This document shows, one piece after another, positions 7,538 through 15,252 of a stretch of DNA of 64,000 nt; position 1 is the stretch's first letter, and each line of letters opens with the position of its first letter. The position numbers and the translations under genes are program-made. The notes below the pieces were generated by a model. It was not told the DNA's origin. It ran no database searches and worked only from the letters and a program-made list of their open reading frames with translations. The DNA is from CALSMU01 sp965230225 (GTDB lineage Bacteria > Bacteroidota > Bacteroidia > Flavobacteriales_D > Parvicellaceae): positions 310,001-374,000 of the forward strand of contig CBDDKM010000003.1 of NCBI GenBank assembly GCA_965230225.1. The letters run 5' to 3'.

Positions 7538-8860
7538 CTACTGCTCAAAGAAGTAATTGATCAATTGGTGAAGCCTTTTTACAGTGAAATCATTTGATCC
7601 TTCAAAGAAACCATCAATAGCAGCAGTGATTTCACTAGCTGAAATTAATCCATTTCCATTGATGTCTGCTTCCTTAAGTTCTTCAGGTATTGTAGATTCT
7701 ACAGCAGTTTTGTTATTTCCAGTATCATTGTTAGTGCTTTCAATCTCATGACTTATTTTGTTTAATGTTTCTAAAGAAGCATCATCTGAGAATGTTTCAT
7801 GTCTAACAGTAGCAATGGAATCTCTTTGCGCAATTCTTTGTGCTAACATTTCATCAGTAAGCTCTCTTCCTTCTTCATCAACAACAACTCCTTTTTTGGT
7901 CCCTTTTTCTTTATCCAAATAATCCGGTACGCCATCACCATCTTCATCCATTGGACATCCTTTGGCATCAATTTCTATACCTTCAGGAGTTCCCTGACAT
8001 TGATCTTCAGTATCAATAATTCCGTCTCCGTCTTCGTCGTTAGATTTTAAAGCATCAAAATCCACATCGTCGTAGCGGTGTTTAAGCTCTTGATCTTGTT
8101 TTTTAATTACGTAATGAAGAGAGAACCCAGCGTAAATGAATTTATCGTTGTTGTTGTTCTCTTTGGCATTGTCAATCCAATCGGTTAGAGCCAGGTTATA
8201 ACTTCCGTAAACTCTTCCCTGGATTCTTGGGGTAAATTTCCATTTTAATCCAAATGTAAGAGGAATAGAAAGGCTGTTTCTACTATAGTTCTCTACTGAA
8301 TCAGTTAATTGGGTTTCGTAGTTATAATCCCTTTGTAAAATTACCGTGGTTGTATCGTTTGAACCATTGAAAGCTTCATCTCTGATGGTTCCATCATCCC
8401 AGTAGTAGTAAGAATTTCCGTAGCTGTCCAAAAGGTCTGAATGAGCGTCAAACTTTAAAAAGCTAACACCAGCAGATACATAAGGAGAGAAAGGAGACTT
8501 TCTGTTAATGATAATGTCATCGTCAAAATGAAAGGTAAAGTTTCCTCCCACCTGTAATAGAGGTGACTCAAAGTTCCTGTTATTAGCAACAACAGGTGAC
8601 CTTTCGTTGTAAGACAAAGAACCATAAAGCACGTCAATTTGTGCAGCGGCAATTTGCCCAAATCTTCTCTCTAAGTTGAATACGAATGCTTTACGTATCA
8701 TAGAGAATGAGGATACTTCTGAATCTGTTTGCAAGTCTCCAATAAAGCTGGTGAAACCTGCTCCAGCTCCAACGGTCAGGATATCGGGTTGGTCATTGTC
8801 CGCCTGTGAGAAACCGAAAAAGCTAGTAAAAGAAAAAAGAACTAGTAAAGTTTTTTTCAT
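7538..8860 (-). CDS. Outer-membrane beta-barrel protein with TSP3 and EF-hand-like calcium motifs
   Basis: From the ATG at 8858-8860 the protein has 440 residues. A signal peptide (MKKTLLVLFSFTSFFGFSQA) is followed by about 240 residues of alternating strands with terminal aromatic residues, as in outer-membrane barrels (VGAGAGFTSFIGD, FTPRIQGRVYGSYNLAL). Thrombospondin type 3 repeats follow: DEDGDGIIDTEDQCQGTPEG and DEDGDGVPDYLD. The tail carries an EF-hand-like loop DINGNGLISASE. A longer open frame to 8893 exists but would place residues before the signal peptide. There is no C-terminal OmpA peptidoglycan domain, which usually follows TSP3 repeats in OmpA-like porins; an Asp/Ser-rich region and EF-hand loop take its place. 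Function unknown; calcium binding at the periplasmic side is inferred. Confidence 0.8.
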   Translation of the reverse strand: MKKTLLVLFSFTSFFGFSQADNDQPDILTVGAGAGFTSFIGDLQTDSEVSSFSMIRKAFVFNLERRFGQIAAAQIDVLYGSLSYNERSPVVANNRNFESPLLQVGGNFTFHFDDDIIINRKSPFSPYVSAGVSFLKFDAHSDLLDSYGNSYYYWDDGTIRDEAFNGSNDTTTVILQRDYNYETQLTDSVENYSRNSLSIPLTFGLKWKFTPRIQGRVYGSYNLALTDWIDNAKENNNNDKFIYAGFSLHYVIKKQDQELKHRYDDVDFDALKSNDEDGDGIIDTEDQCQGTPEGIEIDAKGCPMDEDGDGVPDYLDKEKGTKKGVVVDEEGRELTDEMLAQRIAQRDSIATVRHETFSDDASLETLNKISHEIESTNNDTGNNKTAVESTIPEELKEADINGNGLISASEITAAIDGFFEGSNDFTVKRLHQLINYFFEQ

Positions 8861-8967
8861 ACAATGTAGTTTAGTTAAAAAGCCTATTAGCATAGACTAA
8901 TCCACCTTTTATTGCTACAAAAGTATAAAAACTATCGGAAATATTAAAATTCAGGGCTTTATGAGGC

Positions 8968-9693
8968 CTAGAAGTTAGGGCTAAGGCGGTGCTGGTTGTA
9001 GAATTTATTGATCTCATCAACCGCTTCGTCTGCCGTATCTACCAGGGTTATGAGTTCCATATCTATTGGGGAAATGTTGCTTTCTTCCTCCAGAACCACT
9101 TGCTTAATCCAGTCCAGTAGTCCAGACCAAAATGATCGTCCCACTAAAATTACAGGGAATTGCCCTGTTTTATTGGTCTGAATAAGTGTGAGTGATTCGA
9201 AAAATTCATCCAGAGTACCAAATCCACCTGGTAGTACGATAAACCCTTGAGCATACTTAACGAACATTACTTTTCTTACGAAGAAATAATCAAAATTGAT
9301 CATCTTGTCGTTGTCGATGTAGGGGTTGTAATGCTGTTCAAAAGGCAGGTCGATATTTAATCCTACCGAGATTCCTCCACCTCTGTGTGCTCCTTTGTTT
9401 CCAGCTTCCATGATCCCAGGTCCACCACCAGTTATAACACCATAATTGTTTTGTGTCAATTTAAAGGCAATTTCTTCTGCTAATTTGTAATACTTATGAT
9501 CTGGTTTGGTTCTGGCTGATCCAAAAATGGAAACACATGGGCCTATTCGGGCTAGTCGTTCATATCCTTCAACAAACTCGGACATGATTTTGAATACTGC
9601 CCAACTATCGTTTGTTTTGATTTCATTCCAGTTTTTTTGTTTAAACGCTTCTTCTATTCTGTCTCTTTCGTTTCTTTCTCTATCGTCGTTCAT
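8968..9693 (-). CDS. LOG-family protein (TIGR00730, Rossmann fold)
   Basis: This 241-residue protein belongs to the LOG / lysine-decarboxylase-like family. The signature PGGFGTLDEFFE and the glycine-rich GGGPGIMEAGNKGA are intact, along with the VSIFGSARTKPD start of the Rossmann core. Characterised members hydrolyse nucleoside 5'-monophosphates, releasing the base (cytokinin ribotides in plants and some bacteria). The physiological substrate in Bacteroidota is not established. About 40 charged residues precede the core. The start ATG is at 9691-9693. It lies downstream of uvrA in the opposite sense of the cluster order, separated by 77 bp, and could be co-transcribed with it. Confidence 0.87.
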   Translation of the reverse strand: MNDDRERNERDRIEEAFKQKNWNEIKTNDSWAVFKIMSEFVEGYERLARIGPCVSIFGSARTKPDHKYYKLAEEIAFKLTQNNYGVITGGGPGIMEAGNKGAHRGGGISVGLNIDLPFEQHYNPYIDNDKMINFDYFFVRKVMFVKYAQGFIVLPGGFGTLDEFFESLTLIQTNKTGQFPVILVGRSFWSGLLDWIKQVVLEEESNISPIDMELITLVDTADEAVDEINKFYNQHRLSPNF

Positions 9694-9770
9694 CTACATT
9701 TATTTAATCCAACATTCACTATCTAGAACTCAATAACGTTAAAAATTATTATAGAGTTTCGAAATTTGGA

Positions 9771-12605
9771 TTAAAGGTGCAATTCCTGTTTTAAAAATTG
9801 TGCTGTATGACTTGATTTGATTTTGACCATCTCCTCAGGCGTTCCTGTTCCAATTACCTGACCACCTCCTTTACCTCCTTCGGGACCTATGTCGATGATG
9901 TGGTCCGCCACTTTTATGATGTCGAGGTTGTGTTCTATAACTAAAACTGTATTGCCGTTATCCACTAACTGGTTTAGAACGTTTAATAGCATTTGAATGT
10001 CCTGAAAATGAAGACCTGTGGTTGGCTCATCCAGGATATAGAAAGTATTTCCAGTATCTTTTTTAGAAAGCTCAGTGGCTAATTTAATTCTTTGTGCTTC
10101 TCCTCCAGACAGAGTAGTGGATGGTTGTCCAAGACTGATGTATCCTAATCCTACTGCTTCTAATGTTGCCAATTTAGCATGAATGGAAGGAATGTGCTCA
10201 AAAAAGTGAAGTGCCTCATGTATAGGCATCTCAAGAACATCATTAATCGAATGGCCTTTATATCTGACCTCTAATGTTTCTCTATTGTATCTTTTTCCCT
10301 GGCAGGTATCACATTTAACGTAAACATCCGGTAGGAAATTCATTTCGATTAACCTTAATCCTGCTCCTTTACACTCTTCGCAACGTCCACCTTTTACATT
10401 GAACGAAAAACGTCCAGGCTTATATCCTCTGATTTTAGCCTCTGGAAGATTGGTAAAAAGAGCACGAATGTCCGTAAACAATCCAGTATAAGTAGCTGGG
10501 TTTGACCTAGGAGTTCTACCGATAGGGCTTTGATTGATTTCAATTACTTTATCTAAATGCTCTAATCCTTCTATGGAGTCATAAGCCAAAGGTTTTTTAA
10601 CTCCTCGGTAGATGTGTTGGTTTAGAATAGGGTAAAGGGTCTCGTTGATAAGAGTGGATTTTCCACTTCCCGAAACTCCAGTTACACAAACAAATTTCTC
10701 TAAAGGGATACTGACTGATACATTTTTCAGGTTGTTACCCTTGGCCCCAATTAACTTTAATTCTTTACCATTTCCTGGTCTTCTTTTTTTAGGGACTGTG
10801 ATTTCTCTTTTTCCAAGAATGTATTCTGCGGTAACAGAATTGATGTTGCTCAGTTCATTTGGAGAACCTTCCGATACAATGTGACCACCATTAATTCCTG
10901 CTCCAGGGCCTATGTCTATCAAGTGGTCTGCTTGTAGCATGATGTCCTTGTCGTGTTCCACAACGATTACAGAGTTGCCTCCTTCTTTTAACTTAACCAA
11001 AGAGTCTATAAGGCGAGTATTATCCCTTTGGTGAAGTCCAATCGAGGGTTCGTCCAAAATGTAAAGTACTCCGGTAAGTTCAGAGCCTATTTGGGTGGCT
11101 AACCTAATTCTTTGTGCTTCTCCTCCCGAAAGGGACTTAGAGCTAAGGTTTAAGGATAAGTAGTTTAACCCAACATTCAATAAGAATTTTGTTCTATTAC
11201 GAATCTCCTTGATGATGTCTCTGGCAATGATCAACTGATTTTCTGAAAGTTCATTTTCCAAACTATCAGCCCAGTCGAATAACTCAGAGAGATCCATTTT
11301 GGTTAACTCGGAAATGGCAACACCATTTACTTTGTATAATAAAGAGTCCTCTTTAAGTCTACTTCCACCACATTTAGGACAATCTTTTTTATTTGTAAAA
11401 CTATCCGCCCAGCGTTGTATGCTCTTTGAACTTTGATCTTTTTGATGCCTGGTAACAAAATTAATAATTCCCTCAAAGTTGGAAACCACTTCATGAACGC
11501 CAGAGTTCCCTACTATCTTGATCAGGTCATCTGTTCCATAGAGTAATTTGTTTAGTAATTCTTCCGGAAGGTCACTAATCTTTGACTCCAATTTAAAGCC
11601 TGCATCTTTCAAGATTACCTCTACCTGTTTAAAGATCCAATTGGCTTTGTATTTTCCTAGTGGAGCAATTCCTCCTTGTTTTACAGTAATGTTAGGATCT
11701 GGAATTATTTTATTGATGTCAATTTCTGCAACTTGCCCTAAACCATTGCACTTGGTACAAGCACCATGCGGAGAGTTAAAAGAGAAAATGTTTGGTTCTG
11801 GTTCTGGCAATGAAAATCCCGTAGTAGGGCACATCAGTGATTTACTAAAGTGTCTTATTTCGCCGGTGTCATGCTTTTCGATTAGCATTTCTCCTCTTCC
11901 TCTTTTTAGAGCTAATTGAACTCCCGAACTTAATCTTTTGGAGGATGCTTCATCTACTTTAATACGATCTATAACCACTTCAATGTCGTGCATTTTATAT
12001 CGATCGAGTTTCATTCCGTGAATGATATCTTGTATTTCACCATCAACACGGACTTTTAAAAAACCTTGTTTTCTCAGTTTTTCAAAAAGCTCACGGTAAT
12101 GACCTTTTCTGGATTTTACCAATGGGCTAAGAATGGTGATTTTTTCTCCCCGAAAAGTAGTTTGGATAAGTTCCAGAATTTGTTTTTCAGAGTATTTAAT
12201 CATTTTCTCTCCTGTTTCAGGAGAATATGCTTCGGAAGCTCTTGCGTATAAAAGACGCAAGAAATCATAGATTTCGGTTATAGTACCAACCGTAGAACGG
12301 GGATTTTTGCTAACTGTTTTTTGCTCGATGGAAATAACTGGACTCAATCCGGTTATTTTGTCCACGTCAGGTCTGGATAAACCACCTAAGAATTGCCTGG
12401 CATAAGCAGAGAAAGTTTCTATATACCTTCTTTGTCCTTCCGCGAATATAGTATCAAATGCAAGAGACGATTTTCCACTTCCGCTCAATCCAGTAATTAC
12501 TACCAATTGATTTCTGGGGATCTTTAAATCCAGGTTCTTCAGGTTATGAGAACGCGCACCGAAAATTTCAATTTCTCCTTCTTCTACTATAAATTCGTTT
12601 TTCAT
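9771..12605 (-). CDS. uvrA: Excinuclease ABC subunit A
   Basis: UvrA is the damage-sensing ATPase of nucleotide excision repair. As a dimer it loads UvrB on lesions. The 944-residue length is typical. It has two ABC ATPase modules with Walker A GLSGSGKSS near residue 39 and GVSGSGKST in the second half, signature motifs SLSGGEAQRIRLA and TLSGGEAQRIKLA, and Walker B LDEPSIGLH and LDEPTTGLHF. Zn-finger cysteines appear as CTKCNGLG, CPKCGG and CEECKGAG with CDTCQGKR. The start ATG overlaps the stop of the upstream transglycosylase gene by 4 bp, so it is translated as part of the envelope operon, an unusual setting for a DNA-repair gene. Confidence 0.97.
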   Translation of the reverse strand: MKNEFIVEEGEIEIFGARSHNLKNLDLKIPRNQLVVITGLSGSGKSSLAFDTIFAEGQRRYIETFSAYARQFLGGLSRPDVDKITGLSPVISIEQKTVSKNPRSTVGTITEIYDFLRLLYARASEAYSPETGEKMIKYSEKQILELIQTTFRGEKITILSPLVKSRKGHYRELFEKLRKQGFLKVRVDGEIQDIIHGMKLDRYKMHDIEVVIDRIKVDEASSKRLSSGVQLALKRGRGEMLIEKHDTGEIRHFSKSLMCPTTGFSLPEPEPNIFSFNSPHGACTKCNGLGQVAEIDINKIIPDPNITVKQGGIAPLGKYKANWIFKQVEVILKDAGFKLESKISDLPEELLNKLLYGTDDLIKIVGNSGVHEVVSNFEGIINFVTRHQKDQSSKSIQRWADSFTNKKDCPKCGGSRLKEDSLLYKVNGVAISELTKMDLSELFDWADSLENELSENQLIIARDIIKEIRNRTKFLLNVGLNYLSLNLSSKSLSGGEAQRIRLATQIGSELTGVLYILDEPSIGLHQRDNTRLIDSLVKLKEGGNSVIVVEHDKDIMLQADHLIDIGPGAGINGGHIVSEGSPNELSNINSVTAEYILGKREITVPKKRRPGNGKELKLIGAKGNNLKNVSVSIPLEKFVCVTGVSGSGKSTLINETLYPILNQHIYRGVKKPLAYDSIEGLEHLDKVIEINQSPIGRTPRSNPATYTGLFTDIRALFTNLPEAKIRGYKPGRFSFNVKGGRCEECKGAGLRLIEMNFLPDVYVKCDTCQGKRYNRETLEVRYKGHSINDVLEMPIHEALHFFEHIPSIHAKLATLEAVGLGYISLGQPSTTLSGGEAQRIKLATELSKKDTGNTFYILDEPTTGLHFQDIQMLLNVLNQLVDNGNTVLVIEHNLDIIKVADHIIDIGPEGGKGGGQVIGTGTPEEMVKIKSSHTAQFLKQELHL

Positions 12606-13591
12606 TCTTCAGGTGTTCCAGGTAATGGTTTTTCTACAGGTCCAAGTTCTTTGGTGTTCAAAGGAATTTTAATGTTGTAAACTTTTCCATTCGGATTTGG
12701 TAACTGAGGTTTCCTCATCCATGGGTTTAATAGCTTTAGCGTTTTATAGTTTATTCCTTGTTGTATAGAGAATTCAACCAGATCATTAATAGCCGAGTCG
12801 ACTTCAATAATTGTTGTTTGGTAGGGCTGATAAAGTGAGGCCTTCTCCAGGTGAAAACCGTATTGTTCAGAATTGGATAGTATATACTTCGCTGCAATTA
12901 TTCTGTAAACGTACCTTCCGGTTTCGATATTTAAAAGTAAATCGTAATAACTTGCGGCTCGTTGTTCGTTCAGGCGTCTTGCTAAACCAGATTTTCCCAT
13001 GTTATAGGAGGCAGCAGCTAGGGTCCAGTTTCCAAATTTATCATAAGCTTCTTTAAGGTATTTACAAGCTGCAACTGTAGATTTTTCTACGTGGTAACGC
13101 TCATCAACGTGAGTGTTGATTTCTAAGTTGTATCCTTTACCAGTTTTCTCCATAAATTGCCAAAAGCCTCTTGCTCCTGAAGGAGAAACAACATTATCCA
13201 GTCCACTTTCGATTACTGCGAGATATTTAAAATCTTCAGGAATTCCATTTTCTTTTAAAATAGGTTCGATAATCGGGAACCACCTTGCTGCTCTTTTGTG
13301 AAATAGAATGGTTTGAGAATGCCAATAAGTATTAACAATTAATTCTCGGTCCAGTTTTTCTTTAACATCGATTATTTGAAGAGGAACTTGTTCGTTCGCA
13401 AAATTAGCATCACCAGGAATGAGTACATTTTTGGCTTCATTACTTGCGTCAACTTCTCCTGTCGGTTCGTTCACTTCGGTTGTTTCAGTTTTCCCTTTAT
13501 CACTACTAAACCCAATTAATATGAATAGGATTAATCCGAGCGATAAGCCGGATAGGAAAAGAATACTATTGTTTTTGGAAAACACACTCAT
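12602..13591 (-). CDS. Membrane-anchored lytic transglycosylase (SLT domain)
   Basis: This 329-residue protein has an N-terminal membrane segment (about residues 9-28), a low-complexity acidic linker and an SLT-type lytic transglycosylase domain. It cleaves the glycan strands of peptidoglycan. The catalytic glutamate is Glu128 in AVIESGLDN; the family motifs GARGFWQFM and AAASYNMG follow. The C-terminal part (residues 250-329) lacks an obvious LysM repeat, although a LysM-like remnant (GINYKTLKLLNPWM) is present, which makes it MltD-like. The start ATG overlaps the preceding WecA-type gene by 4 bp and its stop overlaps uvrA by 4 bp. The position inside the polysaccharide operon suggests a role in making room in the wall for export or growth. 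Confidence 0.9.
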   Translation of the reverse strand: MSVFSKNNSILFLSGLSLGLILFILIGFSSDKGKTETTEVNEPTGEVDASNEAKNVLIPGDANFANEQVPLQIIDVKEKLDRELIVNTYWHSQTILFHKRAARWFPIIEPILKENGIPEDFKYLAVIESGLDNVVSPSGARGFWQFMEKTGKGYNLEINTHVDERYHVEKSTVAACKYLKEAYDKFGNWTLAAASYNMGKSGLARRLNEQRAASYYDLLLNIETGRYVYRIIAAKYILSNSEQYGFHLEKASLYQPYQTTIIEVDSAINDLVEFSIQQGINYKTLKLLNPWMRKPQLPNPNGKVYNIKIPLNTKELGPVEKPLPGTPEE

Positions 13592-14664
13592 CGCTTGTCT
13601 TTATTTTTTTGGGTGATAGAAAACAGGGTAATAAATATAGCCATAAAATAGCCAATGAAAGTGATGGTAAGAATAGGAGTCCACTCATCAATAAATCTGA
13701 AAATTGCAATACAGATTAATAATGAAATGGCTGAAATACCCAAAAACACAAACCCAACTCTTCCATCACTCAATCCCAGGTAGGATAGGTGATGTGTTGT
13801 ATGGTCCTTTCCTCCAACGAAGGGAGATTGTTTTCTTGAAATTCTATTTATAACTACAGTGGTGGTGTCAACAATTGGTAGTATAAATGCAATCAATACT
13901 GTAATGATTTGTTGTGCGTGATTAACTTCTCCATTAAAGGAAGTACTATTCCAGAGATATTTGATGCTTACAGAGGCAATGAACATACCTAAAAATTGAC
14001 TTCCTGTATCTCCCATAAACATTTTGGATGGGTTCCAATTGTGAAATAGAAATGCAATCAAAGATGCTAAAACACCGAGAATGGCTATAAAATCGAAATG
14101 AGCAAATTGATTGTGAACACTCATAAATGTTAAACAAGCGAGTAGAATGAAAATGGAGACTACAGCAGTGATTCCATCCATATTATCCAGCATATTTATG
14201 GAGTTCATTATCCCAATGATCCAAAGTACAGTGATGACATAGTTTAATATGTTATTGTCGAATATTTGAATATAGGTACCGGTAGAAATTAGGATTACAC
14301 CACAGATTAGCTGAACAGAAAATTTTAGTAATGGGTTAGTATTATAGGCATCATCTGCTAGTCCCATTAGAAAAGCCATAGCTGTAGCGGCCATCATCCC
14401 CAGAGCACTTAGGTCTTTAAATACTGCAGATTGTTCGAAGAAAATGGAAAAGCATGTGGACGATAATAGGAAGGAGATGTAAAATGTAATTCCTCCTAGT
14501 GCCGGCTTAGCAACGTTACTCCATCTGATAATAGGTTGTTCGCTATTTCTAATACCAAGCGTGGTTGCAAACTTTAGCATAATGGTGTTAATAACCAAAC
14601 TAAAAGCTACGATGCTCAGGAAAAACCCTGAATAAATCAAGAATAAGTACTGTGTGTTTTCCAC
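13588..14664 (-). CDS. Undecaprenyl-phosphate sugar-1-phosphate transferase (WecA/MraY family)
   Basis: This 358-residue polytopic membrane enzyme would start a glycan by moving a sugar-1-phosphate (often GlcNAc-1-P) from UDP-sugar to undecaprenyl phosphate. Family motifs are intact: the metal-binding GLADDAYN, NMLDNMDGI, the FMGDTGSQFLG stretch and a cytoplasmic HHLSYLGLS. About ten membrane helices are visible. It begins with GTG (14662-14664), 2 bp after the rfbC stop, and overlaps the transglycosylase start by 4 bp. WecA, TagO and similar enzymes of Bacteroidota share these features, so the exact sugar is not certain. The location next to rfbC, wzc and wza fits surface polysaccharide initiation. 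Confidence 0.9.
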   Translation of the reverse strand: MENTQYLFLIYSGFFLSIVAFSLVINTIMLKFATTLGIRNSEQPIIRWSNVAKPALGGITFYISFLLSSTCFSIFFEQSAVFKDLSALGMMAATAMAFLMGLADDAYNTNPLLKFSVQLICGVILISTGTYIQIFDNNILNYVITVLWIIGIMNSINMLDNMDGITAVVSIFILLACLTFMSVHNQFAHFDFIAILGVLASLIAFLFHNWNPSKMFMGDTGSQFLGMFIASVSIKYLWNSTSFNGEVNHAQQIITVLIAFILPIVDTTTVVINRISRKQSPFVGGKDHTTHHLSYLGLSDGRVGFVFLGISAISLLICIAIFRFIDEWTPILTITFIGYFMAIFITLFSITQKNKDKR

Positions 14665-14666
14665 TT

Positions 14667-15224
14667 TTAAATCATAATTTGGAATTGAGAAGAGAAGGTT
14701 TCAAATGGTACTCCTTCTTTATCCTTTTCCGATAGAATAGGATTTTCTACATTCCAGTTAATGTTAATGGTTGGATCGTTCCATAAGATACAACCTTCTG
14801 ATTCTTTGTTGTAGTAGTTAGTGCATTTGTAAGAGAAAATAGTGTCATCTTCAAGGCTTACGAATCCATGCCCAAATCCTTCAGGGATCCACAACATTTC
14901 GTGGTGTTTGTCGTCTAGTTTAATAGTAAAATTTTCACCATAAGTAGGTGAGTCAATTCGCAAATCAACCGCCACATCCAAAACGCTTCCTTTTACCACT
15001 CTTACAAGTTTCCCTTGCGCAAAAGGAGGATTTTGAAAGTGTATTCCTCTCAGAACATTTTTTTGAGATTGTGATTGATTGTCCTGAACAAAGGTTATTT
15101 CCTTACCAACCAATTCATTGAATCTTTGCTGATTGAAGGATTCGTAGAAATAACCGCGCTCATCACCAAATACATTTGGTTTAACAATAAACAAATCTTT
15201 GATGTGGGTTTCTGTAATTTGCAT
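14667..15224 (-). CDS. rfbC: dTDP-4-dehydrorhamnose 3,5-epimerase
   Basis: This 185-residue cupin-fold enzyme epimerises dTDP-4-keto-6-deoxyglucose at C3 and C5 on the way to dTDP-rhamnose. Visible family features are GIHFQNPPFAQGKLVRVVKG with the catalytic histidine, DVAVDLR, the IPEGFGHGF strand and the YKCTNYYNKESEG region. Length is standard. None of rfbA, rfbB or rfbD is in the window, so the rest of the rhamnose pathway must lie elsewhere. The start ATG is at 15222-15224. A -7-like box sits directly before it, so it may also be expressed from an internal promoter in addition to the wza-wzc operon. Confidence 0.94.
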   Translation of the reverse strand: MQITETHIKDLFIVKPNVFGDERGYFYESFNQQRFNELVGKEITFVQDNQSQSQKNVLRGIHFQNPPFAQGKLVRVVKGSVLDVAVDLRIDSPTYGENFTIKLDDKHHEMLWIPEGFGHGFVSLEDDTIFSYKCTNYYNKESEGCILWNDPTININWNVENPILSEKDKEGVPFETFSSQFQIMI

Positions 15225-15228
15225 CCCG

Positions 15229-15236
15229 CAAATTTA
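15229..15236 (-). promoter_or_regulatory. Possible internal -7 box before rfbC
   Basis: The minus strand reads TAAATTTG, 4 nt from the rfbC ATG. It lies in the 28-bp gap after wzc. No -33 element is clear, so this may be chance. Confidence 0.3.
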
Positions 15237-15252
15237 CAAGGATGAATTGAAA

